In this document: positions 49,277 to 62,341 of the stretch, piece by piece
Layout of the letters: each line of letters starts with the position of its first letter
How positions within the stretch are numbered: the first letter of the stretch is position 1
NCBI GenBank assembly: GCA_027422505.1
Contig: JAPQWV010000051.1
Coordinates: 4,369,501 to 4,433,500, forward strand
Source of the DNA: Craterostigma plantagineum
Lineage: Eukaryota; Streptophyta; Magnoliopsida; Lamiales; Linderniaceae
Direction of reading: 5' to 3'
DNA: 64,000 nt
Position numbers and translations under genes: made by a program
Notes under the pieces: model-generated
Told to the model about the DNA's origin: nothing
Seen by the model: the letters and a program-made list of their open reading frames with translations, nothing else
Databases searched by the model: none

Positions 49277-51530
49277 AATAATAACAAAATATTCAACATG
49301 CATTTCGTCCCAAATTCTAACTGAAAATAAAAACAAAAACAGAATAGCCATGAGCATTTATCAAGACATAATGAAAAATAGAATATAAAATGACATACGC
49401 AAATTGATAAAGAATAATATAGAATAAAAAAATTCGTCTGCAACGGAAGTATAGTAAGCAATACCCAATGTCGTTTTAAGATTGTTAGGTACAATTCCGT
49501 GTCCACGAATATATTCAATATATCGATCGTAAGGAGGACGATTCTATCACTACTAGAAAAAGACGTATTAGTCACGGAAAATTCGGTGTCTAACACCAAA
49601 TTCCACATCTATTGAGTGATAAATTATGTATGTCTGATGTGTAGGTATTGTTTTCGTAGCAAATTTAAGGCCTTGGCAAGAAGTGTCACGGCCGTGACAC
49701 TGTCGGGAAGCCTACGGCTGTGGGCAAGTCATAGGATGCCCGACAGTGTCACGGCCGTGACACTTCTTGCCGTGGATTCTTGACTCGTGATCTAGTGCTC
49801 ACATTTGTGTTTTGAACCAGGGTCTGGAACGAAGTAGGAAGCAGACGAAACCCGGAAAAATTTTTAAATTCCGCTGCGTCCGGGGCGAGGCCTCGGGTCA
49901 CCCAGGGTTTTTCCAACAGTAACCACGGGTGTCCCGAGGGCTCGCCCCGGACGCAGCGGAATTTTAAAATTTTTACCTAAATAAAAATAATTAGATTAAA
50001 TAGGAGAAAAAAATTGATTAAGTGTATAGTAGAGATTTTGTTTAATTTTTTAATATGTGTGCAATTACCTTAAACTACTATTTAGGAAGAGGGGGTATCG
50101 TTCTTCACCACTTCGTTCCGAAAATTGGCCAGCATCGGCCGTTCGTCACGGCCTGAGACATTGCCGAGGCCGTACCGTTTCTAAAATGAATTTTATCTTA
50201 TTTCCGTTTTTAGTTCCATATCTAATTCGTGTCTAAAGAAAAGCATTAATTTATTTTGAAATAAAAATAAAAACTGTGCCAGAATCCGTTTCTAGTACTC
50301 ATAATTTATACACGAAACCAATCATGTATCTATTTTTCGTGTAGGATGCTATGTTTTCTTGTAGTGTGTGTAAGCAATCCCCACCCAATGTCGTTTTAAG
50401 ATTGTTAGGTACAATTCAGTGTGTATGAGTTTATTAAATACATCGACCAGAGGGGGACGCAAACTTTTTTTTTCGGTCGAGGCTAGCGTTAGAAGCTATG
50501 TCCTTAAAACGATATTGCCCCGTACACGGTGCTTACGCAATACAACAATCATTTACCAAGATACAACGACAAACGTCACGTGATGGCAGTACTCCAAATT
50601 ACGAGACAAATGAACTTAGTCAATGCTTTTTGGACTCTCCGACGACTTTTGAATACGATATGTACTACGTATATTTCACGATGAAAGAAGGAAAAACCCT
50701 AGGATTTCTAATAATCGAGAGAGGATCTCGAGGTGTTCGAGATCTTGGAAATGAGCAAATGAACCTCCCTATTATAGATGGGGCTGAAATTTGCTTCAAA
50801 GTTGTTTTTATTCATGTTTGGTGACAACCTTTCACCTGAACAGATTCATCTCTTAGCCAAATAAATGTGATTCCCAACGAAGCGTTACTTCTTTACACGT
50901 CTTGAGTTGAATAGTTGCTTTATTGAATCCATTTACTTGAAGAGTTACAACTATTGTAGTTATTTCTGTTTAATTTTTCCAACAATCCCCCACATATATA
51001 CGAATTAATTCCTATAGGAAAGCTAACACTAATGAGAGTACAATCGATAAGTCAATGCATCGAGACAGATAGCTTGTTGCTTTGAATCTTTCGTAGTGGA
51101 ACGGTATCGAGCATACTTGCTATGCAGTGACTGCAATGTCTCCGACTGCCCAACTTTTGTGTATACTAAAACAACAACACCCACACAGTGACTTATCTCA
51201 CATATTTAGTTCTTATGATTTGTCGGTTTGGCCATGAATAAATCTTCGATTCATGAGTGTTTCGTAGAACGACTCGGCTCCTCACTCACATAGGTGACAA
51301 TTTCAATAAGAATATCCTCCAAACACTCCACCTTATAAACGATATACATTAAGAGTAGAAACTCAACCTCACTACATGTGGTAGAACAACACAAACATCC
51401 TAGGAAAGATAGAGACGATATTGTCCACATGTTGTAGCACAATTTTTGTAATGTAGTTGTCCCGTTGAACGAGATCTTGGGACTACAGTCAACATGGTTG
51501 GGTTACCGCTACAGTCGTTTTATTGGTAGA
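49277..51530. repeat. CACTA-bearing tandem unit b
   Basis: Second tandem copy of unit a, differing by scattered substitutions and small indels. The a/b junction (49251-49281) forms an inverted repeat, TTATTGGTAG...CTACCAATAA. Confidence 0.7.
49548..50366. mobile_element. Non-autonomous CACTA element, copy b
   Basis: CACTACTAGAAAAAG...TTTTCTTGTAGTG, 819 bp, same hairpins as copy a but with fully matching GTCACGGCCGTGAC arms on both sides and CCGGGGCGAG/CTCGCCCCGG. Confidence 0.78.
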
Positions 51531-51579
51531 TTTTTAATCACATTCCTCTTGATGTACAATTTACATGATCTCGAGTTAA

Positions 51580-52381
51580 TGGAACCAGGACATCCTTGTT
51601 TGGGAAATGGCTACCTCTCCATGGGGATTCAATGTAGTATCTATGTTTGCAAGTGTTTAGGATCGATCTGAGCTATTTGGAGCTCGATCGGATCGAAATT
51701 GCACAAGAACTCACACACACTTGAAAACAGAATTTACGTGGTTCGGCCCTCACTTTAGGCCTACTCCACGGATCAACCGAACCTCCTTTCATATAGATCA
51801 CAACACAAGAGTTACAGTATGCCAAGCCCTCTACAACTCTTATGTTTACACCAACCCGTGATTCTGACTCTACGAAACACTATGAGCTCTCAAAGGTGCC
51901 TACTCGAACTAAGGAAACTGGTTTATATAAGAGCTGAATCACATATGAAGCATGTTCTGCCATTCATCTCGATCGTTCGTTGGTTCTGATCCATCGTCTC
52001 AGGATTGGCCACGTGGCCTTGCATTTCCACGTGAAGCTGCAGAGAAACAACGCTTCTTTAAGTGAAATAGCAACTATTATGAGCCGTCCGATTTCAGATC
52101 GATCCAACGATCATCTTCCACTATACGCGTCATCTTACTCCATCGCATCTCGGCCGTTCCTGTCTTTCGCGCTCTATCCAGCGATCCATATTCAATCTGC
52201 GAGCTTCAAACAACAGCCCTCCGATCGCGCGCGCAGAAGATCCGACGGTGACTAAAGATCGCGACCATCAACAGCAGAATCATCATCAGCTTCAGCTCAG
52301 CTAGATACAGCTCCAACCGGGACTTCTCCACGCATTTCCGGCGAACTCCGGCGAGGTGTTGGCTCGCCTATCTCGACAAAC
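51580..52381 (-). mobile_element. Reverse copia LTR-like fragment
   Basis: Read on the minus strand it has GATCCGTGGAGTAGGCC and CCGAACCACGTAAATTCTG, the typical copia LTR U5 phrases, and starts TGTCGAGATAGG near 52378. It interrupts segment D: the D phrase GTTAATGGAACCAGGACAT lies just left (51577-51595) and the rest of D resumes at 52382. Target duplication not clear. Confidence 0.55.
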
Positions 52382-53449
52382 GCCATTTCTAAAATGGTTA
52401 AAAATCGAAACCGATCGAATAACCCAAATAAATAGATCAATTTTGGGGCATCGGCTTGAAATCGGGAGTTTTTGTCCGAAAATCGGTGAAACCAACACAT
52501 AACTAGATAAGAAATAAAAAATAGAAGTTTGATTTTCAGCAAATCAAAAGAATGTTGTTATTAAAAGTAGAAACCAGTTTCGATTCGGTAATCAGCGTAA
52601 ACAATTTCGATTTCGGTTCGGTTCCGTCGATTAACCGAACTATGAAGTGATGAAACTTTATAATTTATAAAATAAACTTATGTTAAAGAAATAAGAAATA
52701 TACTAAAATAATAAATTATGAAATCAATATTAAAGAAAGTTATGCCTATTTTATTAAAATTTAAACAAAATGTCTATATTTATAAATTACTTTTACAAAG
52801 ATGGCTATAAATATAAATACCCCTCTTATCTTGGAGAAGGGCCTCTTGGAAGTGCAATCTTAGGAAGTGTCACGAATAAACATAAACGGCTATGTTAGTT
52901 TCATCCCTATATTGCGAGTAAACATAAACATAAATTGTTATTTACTCGGTGACAGTAAATGGACACGGAATTTAGAGGGTGACATTATATGTGTGATAAC
53001 TTTCAAAATTAAGCAAGTTAGGGACATAATAGGCCGGAACCTTAGATTTTTGTCCGAAAATTGCGTAATTTAAAAGTCATGTTCTTTGTAATGCAACCTC
53101 TAAATTCGACGATGTACTGGATTATACATCGAAACCCTGATAATTCGCCGATATTTAGGATTATATGTCAGAACCTAGAACTTGGGGGAAATGATAGGGT
53201 TTCGGCGTATAATCATATCGCGAAGTTGCTTAATTTTAACAAAATTTTGTTGTTCGTATAACATCGCCGCCTAAATTCGTTGTTTGTAGAAAACCATTTC
53301 CTAATTATTTCCTAATTACATGATTAAAATAATTAACTTTTATTAATATGCATAAGATATTTTGTAAAGTCAGCATTTTGTTATGAGGCGACTTAGAGTT
53401 GATTTGTGTCGAGAAGAAACAAAAAATATGGGCCGAGAAATCATATTCA
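52382..53449. repeat. Segment D, copy 2 (truncated)
   Basis: Aligns with D1 (28170-30890, without the MULE) and D3 (55265-56325). It ends at GGGCCGAGAAATCATATTCA and lacks the GLP promoter part. Non-coding; the short open frames are not conserved between copies. Confidence 0.75.
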
Positions 53450-53866
53450 TTTGTCATCTAAGTCAACTTGTAGGCATTTTTCCTGAATTGTCGTTAGGTT
53501 GAGTTCGAACATTCGGTTCCTTTCCATCTCGACCCGTGCAATTATTTTACCATCTTTTTTACGTAGTTGTAATGACCAGTTTTTTGTAAGCAACTGCCCC
53601 GTGCTTAAGATGTTGGCCTTTAAATCTGGTACGAAGTAAACGTCCTCGACCAATCCTTGTTTGCTATCCTTTTGAGAGACACATATCTTCCTCGGCCTTT
53701 GACTTCTGTCTTCGATGCATCTCCAAAAGACACATATCCATCACCGATCTTCAAATGTGTGAAGAGATGTTTGTGCCCGCTCAACGTTCATACATCGTCT
53801 TACGCGAAAACAGGAATGTTCACCTCTATCATTTTGCGCTTTTCGCTTAACTTTATTTGTGGTTAA
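53447..53866 (-). pseudogene. Copia gag-pol fragment
   Basis: The minus strand from 53653 reads EDVYFVPDLKANILSTGQLL, the conserved region just after the copia protease. Upstream sequence is frameshifted. Unrelated in detail to the complete element at 32-41 kb. Confidence 0.65.
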
Positions 53867-54660
53867 GGCCATATTAGGCCGGATATGATCTCGTATTGAT
53901 GTTACTAGTATTTTGTTTAATCGTATGAGTTAAGTTACGTGTTCTATATTTGAGTTTAATGCTTGAGTATGCCTGATCAACATATGCTTGATTGTTGATT
54001 GGTTTATGCGACTGAAAAAGTGATTACACCGGTTAAAACAATAAATATAGTGCACCATGACGTAAATCGACCAGAGATGGAATTTGGTTTCGTCCGTGTG
54101 GTTTCCGAGACCTTAAGCGCCGAAAGCGTTTAAGCTCGGGGAAATTCATAAAGCCGAATGCGTGCGGGGTAACTACAGTCATATAAGAATATAGTTGATT
54201 GGTTCACTTTCGCATAGGGTTGCTAGTTACGTGAATAACGGGTAGCACGTACGTTAGGAATTTCTACCTTAAGTAGATTCATGTTGGTTAAATATAGACG
54301 ACTGCATGAATACATATTATTAATCTGTGCCGATATGTGCTTTAAACACGCTTGTCGTTAATTGATAAAAAACCGTTATCTTTATTTGCGCATTTTTTAA
54401 ACCGTCTTAAACAATTTAAAATAATCATATACAAATATATAAATATATATTTAAAAATCATTTTAGTCTAAATTAAATTTCGGATTAATATCTTAGACTA
54501 ATCGAGCTGTCCTCGTGGATCGATACTCGGATTTACGTCCGTTGTATACTACTTGCACAACCTAGTACACTTGCTAGTATTCGAGCATGTCAAGTTTTTG
54601 GCGCCGTTGGTAGTTTAAAAACTTGACACACTACCCTTAATTCGAATCGACAATTCGGTT
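53866..54660 (+). mobile_element. Athila/Tat-like LTR end and primer-binding site remnant
   Basis: GTGGATCGATACTCGG, then CTTGCACAACCTAGTACACTT and GCATGTCAAGTTTTTGGCGC at about 54590-54609 follow the usual order at the LTR/PBS boundary of Athila/Tat-type gypsy elements (TTTTTGGCGCCGTTG). Truncated shortly after at about 54640. No coding region. Confidence 0.5.
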
Positions 54661-54680
54661 CGGTTTGTACTGAATGCATA

Positions 54681-56596
54681 CCGCTACCCTTAATTCTTCC
54701 ACACATGGCCTTTCATTCGCACAGACCCGGATGGGTATCACAACAGCTTCAACATGTGTTCACTAACATTCCTAATTGGTGCGCTAATGGGTGAAGTAAG
54801 AGAAGATATGCAAGAAATCAAAGAACTTAAAATTTTGATGAATAGGGATCTTCTTTTGTTTTCGGGTCTCAAATTTTTTCATTAAGTTTCCTCGTCTGAG
54901 GAGTCTCTTGTCTGAGTTAATCACAAAACTAGACACTTTATCAACTTTGAATTATAGACACTATGGTATCACAAAATAGGCATTCTTTTAATTTATTTTC
55001 TTTTTTGAATTAATTTGATTACAAAAATTGACAGCCTTTTAATTTATTTTTTATGAATTAATTTTTAATATACACAAATTAAAGAGAAAAATAGAATAGA
55101 AATTAAATATATGATTCGCGAAAACGAAAAAGCATACGAACACACGATTCACACAAATAAAGATAGTGCACAATTTGAAGGAACTACAACCAGTACTAAA
55201 ATTTCCGAGATGAAACTTTTTACGGGATTATTCAATCGGAGTGGCAGTGTTAATGGAACCATGACATCAACACCATTTCCAAAAATTGTTAAAAATCGAA
55301 ACCGATCGAATAACCCAAATAAATAGATCAATTTTGGGGCATCGGATTGAAATCGGGAGTATTGTCCGAAAATCGGTGAAACCAACACATAACTAGATAA
55401 GAAATGAAAAATAGAAGTTTGATTTTCAGCAAATCAGAAAAGAATTCTGTTATTAGAAGTAGAAACCAAATTCGATTCGGTAATCAGCATAAACAATTTC
55501 GATTTCGGTTCGGTTCCGTCAATTAACCGAACTATGAAGTGATGAAACTATATAATTTATAAAATAAATTTATGTTAAAGAAATAAGAAATATACTAAAA
55601 ATAATAAATTATGAAATAAATATTAAGAAAGTTATGCCTATTTTATAAAAATTTAAACAAAATGTCTATATTTATAAATTACTTTTAAAAAGATGGCTAT
55701 AAATATAAATACCCCTATTATCTTGGAGAAGGGCCTCTTTGAAGTGCAATTTTAGGAAGTGTCACGAATAAACATAAACGGCTATGTTAGTTTCATCCCT
55801 ATATTGCGAGTAAACATAAACATAAATTGTTATTTACTCGGTGACAGTAAATGGACACGGAATTTAGAGGGTGACATTATACGTGCGATAACTTTCAAAA
55901 TTAAGCAAGTTAGGGACATAAACACGCCGGAACCTTAGATTTTTGTCCGAAAATTGCTTAATTTAAAAGTCATGTTCTTTGTAATGCAACTCCTAAATTC
56001 GACGATGTACTGGATTATACGTCGAAACCCTGATTATTCGCCGATATTTAGGATTATATGTCAGAACCTAGAACTTGGGGGAAATTATAGGGTTTCGGAT
56101 ATCCCGGAGTTGCTTAATTTTAACAAAATTTTGTTGTTCGTATAACCGCCTAAATTCGTTGTTTGTATAAAACCATTTCCTAATTATTTCCTAATTACAT
56201 GATTAACAATAATTAACTTTTATTAATATGCATAAGATATTTTGTGCAAGTCAGCATCTTGTTATGAGGCGACTTAGAGTTGATTTGTGTCGAGAAGAAA
56301 CAAAAAATATGGGCCGAGAAATCATATTCCTTTCAAAGAACTTGATTCCAGAGTAGTTTATGAAATAGATATATATCTTACGACTAAATCTAATGGGTTA
56401 ACTAATTTGAAAACTTCTACATTATTGCAGATTATACATTTGGACCCTTCTAAGGAGTGAAAAGCCACGCAACTGGTGAAGATGACATCCAGTTTCATTA
56501 TACTATTAACAAATGACTTGGTAAGATTTTCTTAATCCTTACACATTGTAGAAATCCTCAAACATTTCATTTAAAATACAAATATTTTCGCAGCAC
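54681..56596. repeat. Segment D, copy 3, with orphan GLP1-type promoter
   Basis: Same length as D1 after removal of insertions. It includes the 250 bp that precede GLP1 (from TTGATTCCAGAGTAG to TTTTCGCAGCAC). Where GLP1 continues, this copy joins to an LTR-like fragment instead, so the promoter has no gene. Confidence 0.75.
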
Positions 56597-57507
56597 CCGG
56601 TGCTTACGGAATACGGCAATTGTTTCCCAAGATACAACGACAGACATCGCGTAATAGGAGCACTCCAAATTACGAGACCAACGAACTTAATCGATGCTTT
56701 TCGTACTCTCTGACGACTTTCGAATACGAAATATACTAAATATCTTTCACGACGAGAGAAGGAGAAACCCTTGGATTTCTAATAATCGAGAGAGGATCCC
56801 GAGGTGTTCGAGTTGGAAATGAGCAAATGAACCTCCCATACGAGCTTCTGATTAAGCATTAAATACTTTAAATTGCTTTGTTGACGTCTTAGCTTGCGAC
56901 TCCTATTTCGCTTGGCCCGGAAAGACATAAATGTCAAGTATAACAATTCTTTAAACTGCAAATTTACTCGTGGTCATCTTCAGGCTTCCATTGACATGGT
57001 CTTGATTCAGTTTCAAATTGTGATTGTTGAACTTGCTCCAAGTTCTTGAATGGAATCTTTATTAGCGAAATGCACGACTGGTTCTGTCGACCTCACATTG
57101 CAGATATTTGGAAAACAGATACGCTGTTTGCGCTTGACCAACAGTCGGTTTTGTTCAGGTCTCAGTTTCACATCATCTACGAATTGAGTCCAGTTTTATT
57201 TTTGCCTTCAGTCTTCTGTTTCTTCACTCCAGTTTTCAGTTTTATTTTCACATCAAATTTTTGAATATTTGCGACGTTCATAGAATTGCATCAGGCTTTG
57301 AGGCAACTCCTTGCTTTCGCACTTGAATTCATATGCCGTTGAAAATAACAAAATATGATTTATTAAAAAAAAAGGAGTAAAAGCCTCCGTTCGTATTTCG
57401 GTCGCAATTATTTGCGACAGCTTTTGATTAGCAACGACTCGTTCCCATCGGAAATCTATAGTTGTTAGAGTTCCAACGGATTCGTCCGTTGCGATTTCGT
57501 TCTTTTT
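56597..57507. other. Degraded LTR-like fragment and spacer
   Basis: 56597-56845 is a diverged copy of the LTR-like part of units a-d (for example CGGTGCTTACGGAATACGGC) with stops in the frame that is open elsewhere. 56850-57507 is spacer; 57380-57500 has phrases such as TTTCGGTCGCAATTATTTGC of unknown origin. No gene seen. Confidence 0.45.
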
Positions 57508-57956
57508 TATTTAAGTCCACCGCCTAGTTTGATTTGTCAGTACTTATGAGGTGTCCGAAAGTTTCAACTTTGCTTTTGTTTAGATAAAAGGAAAATATAA
57601 AGATTAGATGAAAGGGTTTGACTGTAGAACAGTTTACACGGTGATTTCTCTTGCTCTTGAAAATAACTAATCTAATGATAGTTGGTTGTCTAATTAATTT
57701 GAAAACTTCTGCATATTTGAACCATTCTTGCAAGTAGGAGCCATGCAACGTGTACTATAAGTAATATTATGTTATTAATAAAATCAGGGACTTTGATAAG
57801 GTATTAGAACTTTATGTTATTTTACTGGGTTAGGTTTTTTCATTTTCTTAATATCCTTGTACGATGTTGGAGACGCGACGACACTTTCAAAAACATTTCA
57901 TTTCTTATGATTTTTTTTTTCCAGCACGCCATTTATTTCTTCAAGCTATGTTTCAC

Positions 57957-57965
57957 TATAATATT
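57957..57965 (+). promoter_or_regulatory. Altered TATA region of GLP3
   Basis: Reads TATAATATT where GLP1 and GLP2 have TATAAATA, consistent with loss of one A. Confidence 0.55.
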
Positions 57966-58068
57966 CTTATGAATTTCTGGGATCGGTGCACAACACTTCT
58001 CGGGACTAAAGCAGTACAATCAAGCAGCACTTCATCCTTTCTTAGAAGACTAAAAAAACTAGTTTAAG

Positions 58069-58905
58069 ATGGCAATCTCCAGCAATAATCTCATGAGTAT
58101 AGCAATCGTTGCTTTATTAACTTCGTCAACCTATTATTCCATGTTTGCTTATGCTTCAGATCCCAGCCCACTTCAAGACTTTTGTGTAGCAGTTAATGAC
58201 TCCAAGGCTTCTGGTAATTTATAAATCATGCATGAGTATGTTTAAAAGATCATATGTATCAAACCTTCGCAATGATTTATTTAGGCAATGCTTAACATAA
58301 TAATAATCTATTATTTCTCTTATAAAACTTATAATACAGTATTCGTGAATGGGAAGATCTGTAAGAATCCAAACATGGTAACGGCGGATGATTTCTTCTT
58401 CTCGGGACTAAACAAGCCCGGCAACACATCGAATGCATTGGGATCAAAAGTGACTGCAGTGAACGTGAATCAGTTGGCTGGGCTCAACACGCTTGGGATC
58501 TCTTTGGTCCGCATTGACTATGCGCCGTATGGGCTAAACCCGCCTCACACACATCCTCGCGCAACTGAGATTCTTGTTGTTGTTGAAGGAACTCTTTATG
58601 TTGGATTTGTGACTTCAAATCCCGCAGATCCTAACCAGAAGAATAAGCTCTTTACCAAGACTTTGTATGCGGGAGATGTTTTCGTTTTCCCCGAAGGGCT
58701 CATCCATTTCCAGTTCAACGTCGGGGGAACAAACGCTGTTGCTTTTGCTGGTTTAAGCAGCCAAAACCCGGGCGTTATTACCATCGCCAATGCTGTCTTT
58801 GGTTCTGATCCTTCCATTTCCGTTGATGTTCTTACAAAAGCCTTTCAAGTGGACGCCAATGTGATCAAGTATCTCCAGGGTCAGTTCTGGTACGACAACA
58901 ACTAA
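58069..58905 (+). CDS. Germin-like protein subfamily 1, copy 3 (GLP3)
   Basis: Two exons (58069-58213, 58340-58905), 236 aa. The signal peptide differs slightly ([13 protein letters not shown]). The mature protein is identical to GLP2 by eye: [33 protein letters not shown]. The intron is more diverged than exon 2 and contains an in-frame Met upstream of the acceptor; an open frame from there is intron read-through, not an alternative protein. Secreted Mn-type cupin expected. Its TATA region has a 1-bp change, so expression may differ. Confidence 0.92.
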
Positions 58906-60063
58906 AGGACACGAAAAGAAAAGGAAATGGAGTTGATATTATATGAATAATGTTTTTTATTCAACTCTTTTTTTTCCACATCGTACAATAAGATATTGAT
59001 GTAATCTATGGTGTTTCACGCGTTATTGTAATAAAGATTGCTCTCCTAGTCCTTGAATAAACCACGCCTGAGGTTAATTAAAATGTCAACAAGGTTTTCA
59101 TTTGATATGCTTTCACTAATAATCTTTCATGTTTCCGCGCCACACAAACATGAACAGTATATGATAAGTAATAATGATTTAAAAGTACGATATGAGCTAT
59201 GTTAGAAATAAACCCTAGTTTGAAATATTCTTTATATGATGACAGACATTAAATTCATCAAAAGTTCATTTGTCTACATTTTCACCATTTATTAGTTTGA
59301 GTTATAATACCTAGCCTGAAACCATTGCGGAGCAAATCTCCCACTTCATTAATAGCCCCCACACTTGCTTAGCTAACAAAACCTTATTAAATGCCTCAAA
59401 AGTATAATCCTCCCATTGCTTCTCTAGTACGCCAGTAGTTACTGCTTGCAAACCCTCGGTATGAATAAATGAAAATACCTCTCTTCTATTACGTCCAGTA
59501 GTTATTGCTTGCAAATCCAAATGCATCTTTTGTGTAGTCTAGACTGAACTAACGATGGCCGACAAACACACACTGTGATATGGTCAACATTAGAGGAAAG
59601 GAAGTAAATGATTTATCCATACGCCATCCGATAAACCTACCCCCTGCTGAGCAACCCTGCTACAAAACATCGTTTCAAATGAAGTTTTGTCCATGTTTTT
59701 AGTACATAGTAGCATTTTTCATGCGGTAATTCGGTCATAGTATCTACTGAAAAAATTCTAATGAACACACATACCTCCTAATTATCGTAAATAAAAAATT
59801 AACAAATATTCAACATGCATTTCGTCCAAAATTCTAACTGAAAATAATAACAAAAATAGAATAGCCATGGCTTTTATCAAGACATAATGAAAAATAGAAT
59901 ATAAAATGACATACACAAATTGATAAAGAATAATATAGAATAAAAAAATCCGTCTGCAATGGAAGTATAGTAAGCAATACCCAATGTCGTTTTAAAATTG
60001 TTAGGTACAATTCCGTGTCCACGAATATATTCAATATATCGATAGTAAGGAGGACGATTCTAT

Positions 60064-60892
60064 CACTACCAGAAAAAGACGTATTAGACACGGAAAATTC
60101 GGTGTCTAACACCAAATTCCATATCTATTGAGTGATTAGACAAAGAATTATCTATTCTGATGTGTAGGTATTGTTTTCGTAGCAAATTAAGGCCTTGGCA
60201 AGAAGTGTCATGGCCGTGACACTGTCGGGAAGCCTACGGCTGTGGGCGAGTCATAGGATGCCCGACAGTGTCACGGCCGTGACACTTCTTGCCGTGGATT
60301 CTTGACTCGTGATCTAGTGCTCACATTTGTGTTTTGAACCAGGGTCTGGAACGAAGTAGGAAGCTGACGAAACCCGAGAAAATTTTTAAATTCCGCTGCG
60401 TCCAGGGCGAGGCCTCGGGTCACCCGGGGTTTTCCAACAGTGGGGAACCACGGGTGTCCCGAGGGCTCGCACCGGACGCAGTGGAATTTTAAAATTTTTA
60501 CCTAAATAAAAATAATTAGACTAAATAGGAGAAAAAAATTGATTAAGTGTATAGTAGAGATTTTGTTTAATTTTTTAATATGTGTGCAATTACCTTAAAC
60601 TACTATTTAGGAAGAGGGGGTATCGTTCTTCACCACTTCGTTCCGAAAATTGGCCAGCTTCGGCCGTTCGTCACGGCCTGAGACATTGCCGAGGCCGTAC
60701 CGTTTCTAAAATGAATTTTATCATATTTCCGTTTTTAGTTCCATATATAACCCGTATCTAAAGAAAAGCATTAATTTATTTTGAAATAAAAATAAAAAAC
60801 TGTGCCAGAATCCGTTTCTAGTACTCATAATTTATACACGAAGCCAATCATGTATCTATTTTTCGTGTAGGATGCTATGTTTTCTTGTAGTG
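60064..60892. mobile_element. Non-autonomous CACTA element, copy c
   Basis: 829 bp, counterpart of copy a in block B (CACTACCAG start), with the same hairpins and the same GTGTCATGGCC variant in the left arm. Confidence 0.78.
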
Positions 60893-62341
60893 TGTGTAAG
60901 CAATCCCCACCCAATGTCGTTTTAAGATTCTTAGGTACAATTCAGTGTGTATGACTTTATTAAATACATCGATTAGAGGGGGACGCAAACTGTTTTTTTT
61001 TTTTTGGTCGAGGCTAGCGTTAGAAGCTATGTCCTTAAAACGATATTGCCCCGTACACGGTGCTTACGCAATACAACAATCATTTACCAAGATACAACGA
61101 CAAACGTCACGTGATGGCAGTACTCCAAATTACGAGACAAATGAACTTAGTCAATGCTTTTTGGACTCTCCGACGACTTTTGAATACGATATGTACTACG
61201 TATATTTCACGATGAAAGAAGGAAAAACCCTAGGATTTCTAAGAATCGAGAGAGGATCTCGAGGTGTTCGAGATCTTGGAAATGAGCAAATGAACCTCCC
61301 TATTATAGATGGGGCTGAAATTTGCTTCAAAGTTGTTTTTATTCATGTTTGGTGACAACCTTTCACCTGAACAGATTCATCTCTTAGCCAAATAAATGTG
61401 ATTCCCAACGAAGCGTTACTTCTTTACACGTCTTGAGTTGAATAGTTGCTTTATTGAATCCATTTACTCGAAGAGTTACAACTATTGCAGTTATTTCTGT
61501 TTAATTTTTCCAACAATCCCCACATATATACGAATTAATTCCTATAGGAAAGCTAACGCTAATGAGAGTACAATCGATAAGTCAATGCATCGAGAAAGAT
61601 AGCTTGTTGCTTTGAATCTTCCGTAGTTGAACGGTATCGAGCATACTTGCTATGCAGTGACTGCAATGTCTTCGACTGCCCAACTTTTGTGTATACTAAG
61701 ACAACAACACCCACACAGTGACTTATCTCACATATTTAGTTCTTATGATTTGTCGGTTTGGCCATGAATACGATCTTCGATTCATGAGTGTTTCGTAGAA
61801 GCGACTCGGCTCCTCACCCACATAGGTGTCAATTTCAATAAGAATATCCTCCACACTCCACCTTATAAACGATATACATTAAGAGTAGAAACTCAACCTC
61901 ACTACATGTGGTAGAACAACACAAACATCCTAGGAAAGATAGAGACAATATTGTCCACATGTTGTAGCAAAATTTCTGTAATGTAGTTGGCCGTTGAACG
62001 AGATCTTGGGACTACAGTCAACATGGTTGGGTTACCGCTACAGTCGTTTTATTGGTAGCCATGAGCTACCAATAATAACAAAATATTCAACATGCATTTC
62101 GTCCCAAATTCTAACTGAAAATAAAAACAAAAACAGAATAGCCATGAGCATTTATCAAGACATAATGAAAAATAGAATATAAAATGACATACGCAAATTG
62201 ATAAAGAATAATATAGAATAAAAAAATTCGTCTGCAACGGAAGTATAGTAAGCAATACCCAATGTCGTTTTAAGATTGTTAGGTACAATTCCGTGTCCAC
62301 GAATATATTCAATATATCGATCGTAAGGAGGACGATTCTAT

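Larger units (their letters stand above)
44719..51202. repeat. Large direct duplication, block A
   Basis: Repeated almost base for base at 57508-64000 with a constant offset of about 12.79 kb. It contains the GLP2 promoter and gene, the LINE fragment, and two tandem about 2.27-kb CACTA-bearing units. The true right limit may be beyond 51202, since block B is cut by the window end. Confidence 0.88.

Noticed and set aside
58288..58905. Alternative 205-aa GLP3 starting inside the intron
   Set aside because: It would lose the signal peptide and the first Cys. The splice sites are the same as in GLP1 and GLP2.
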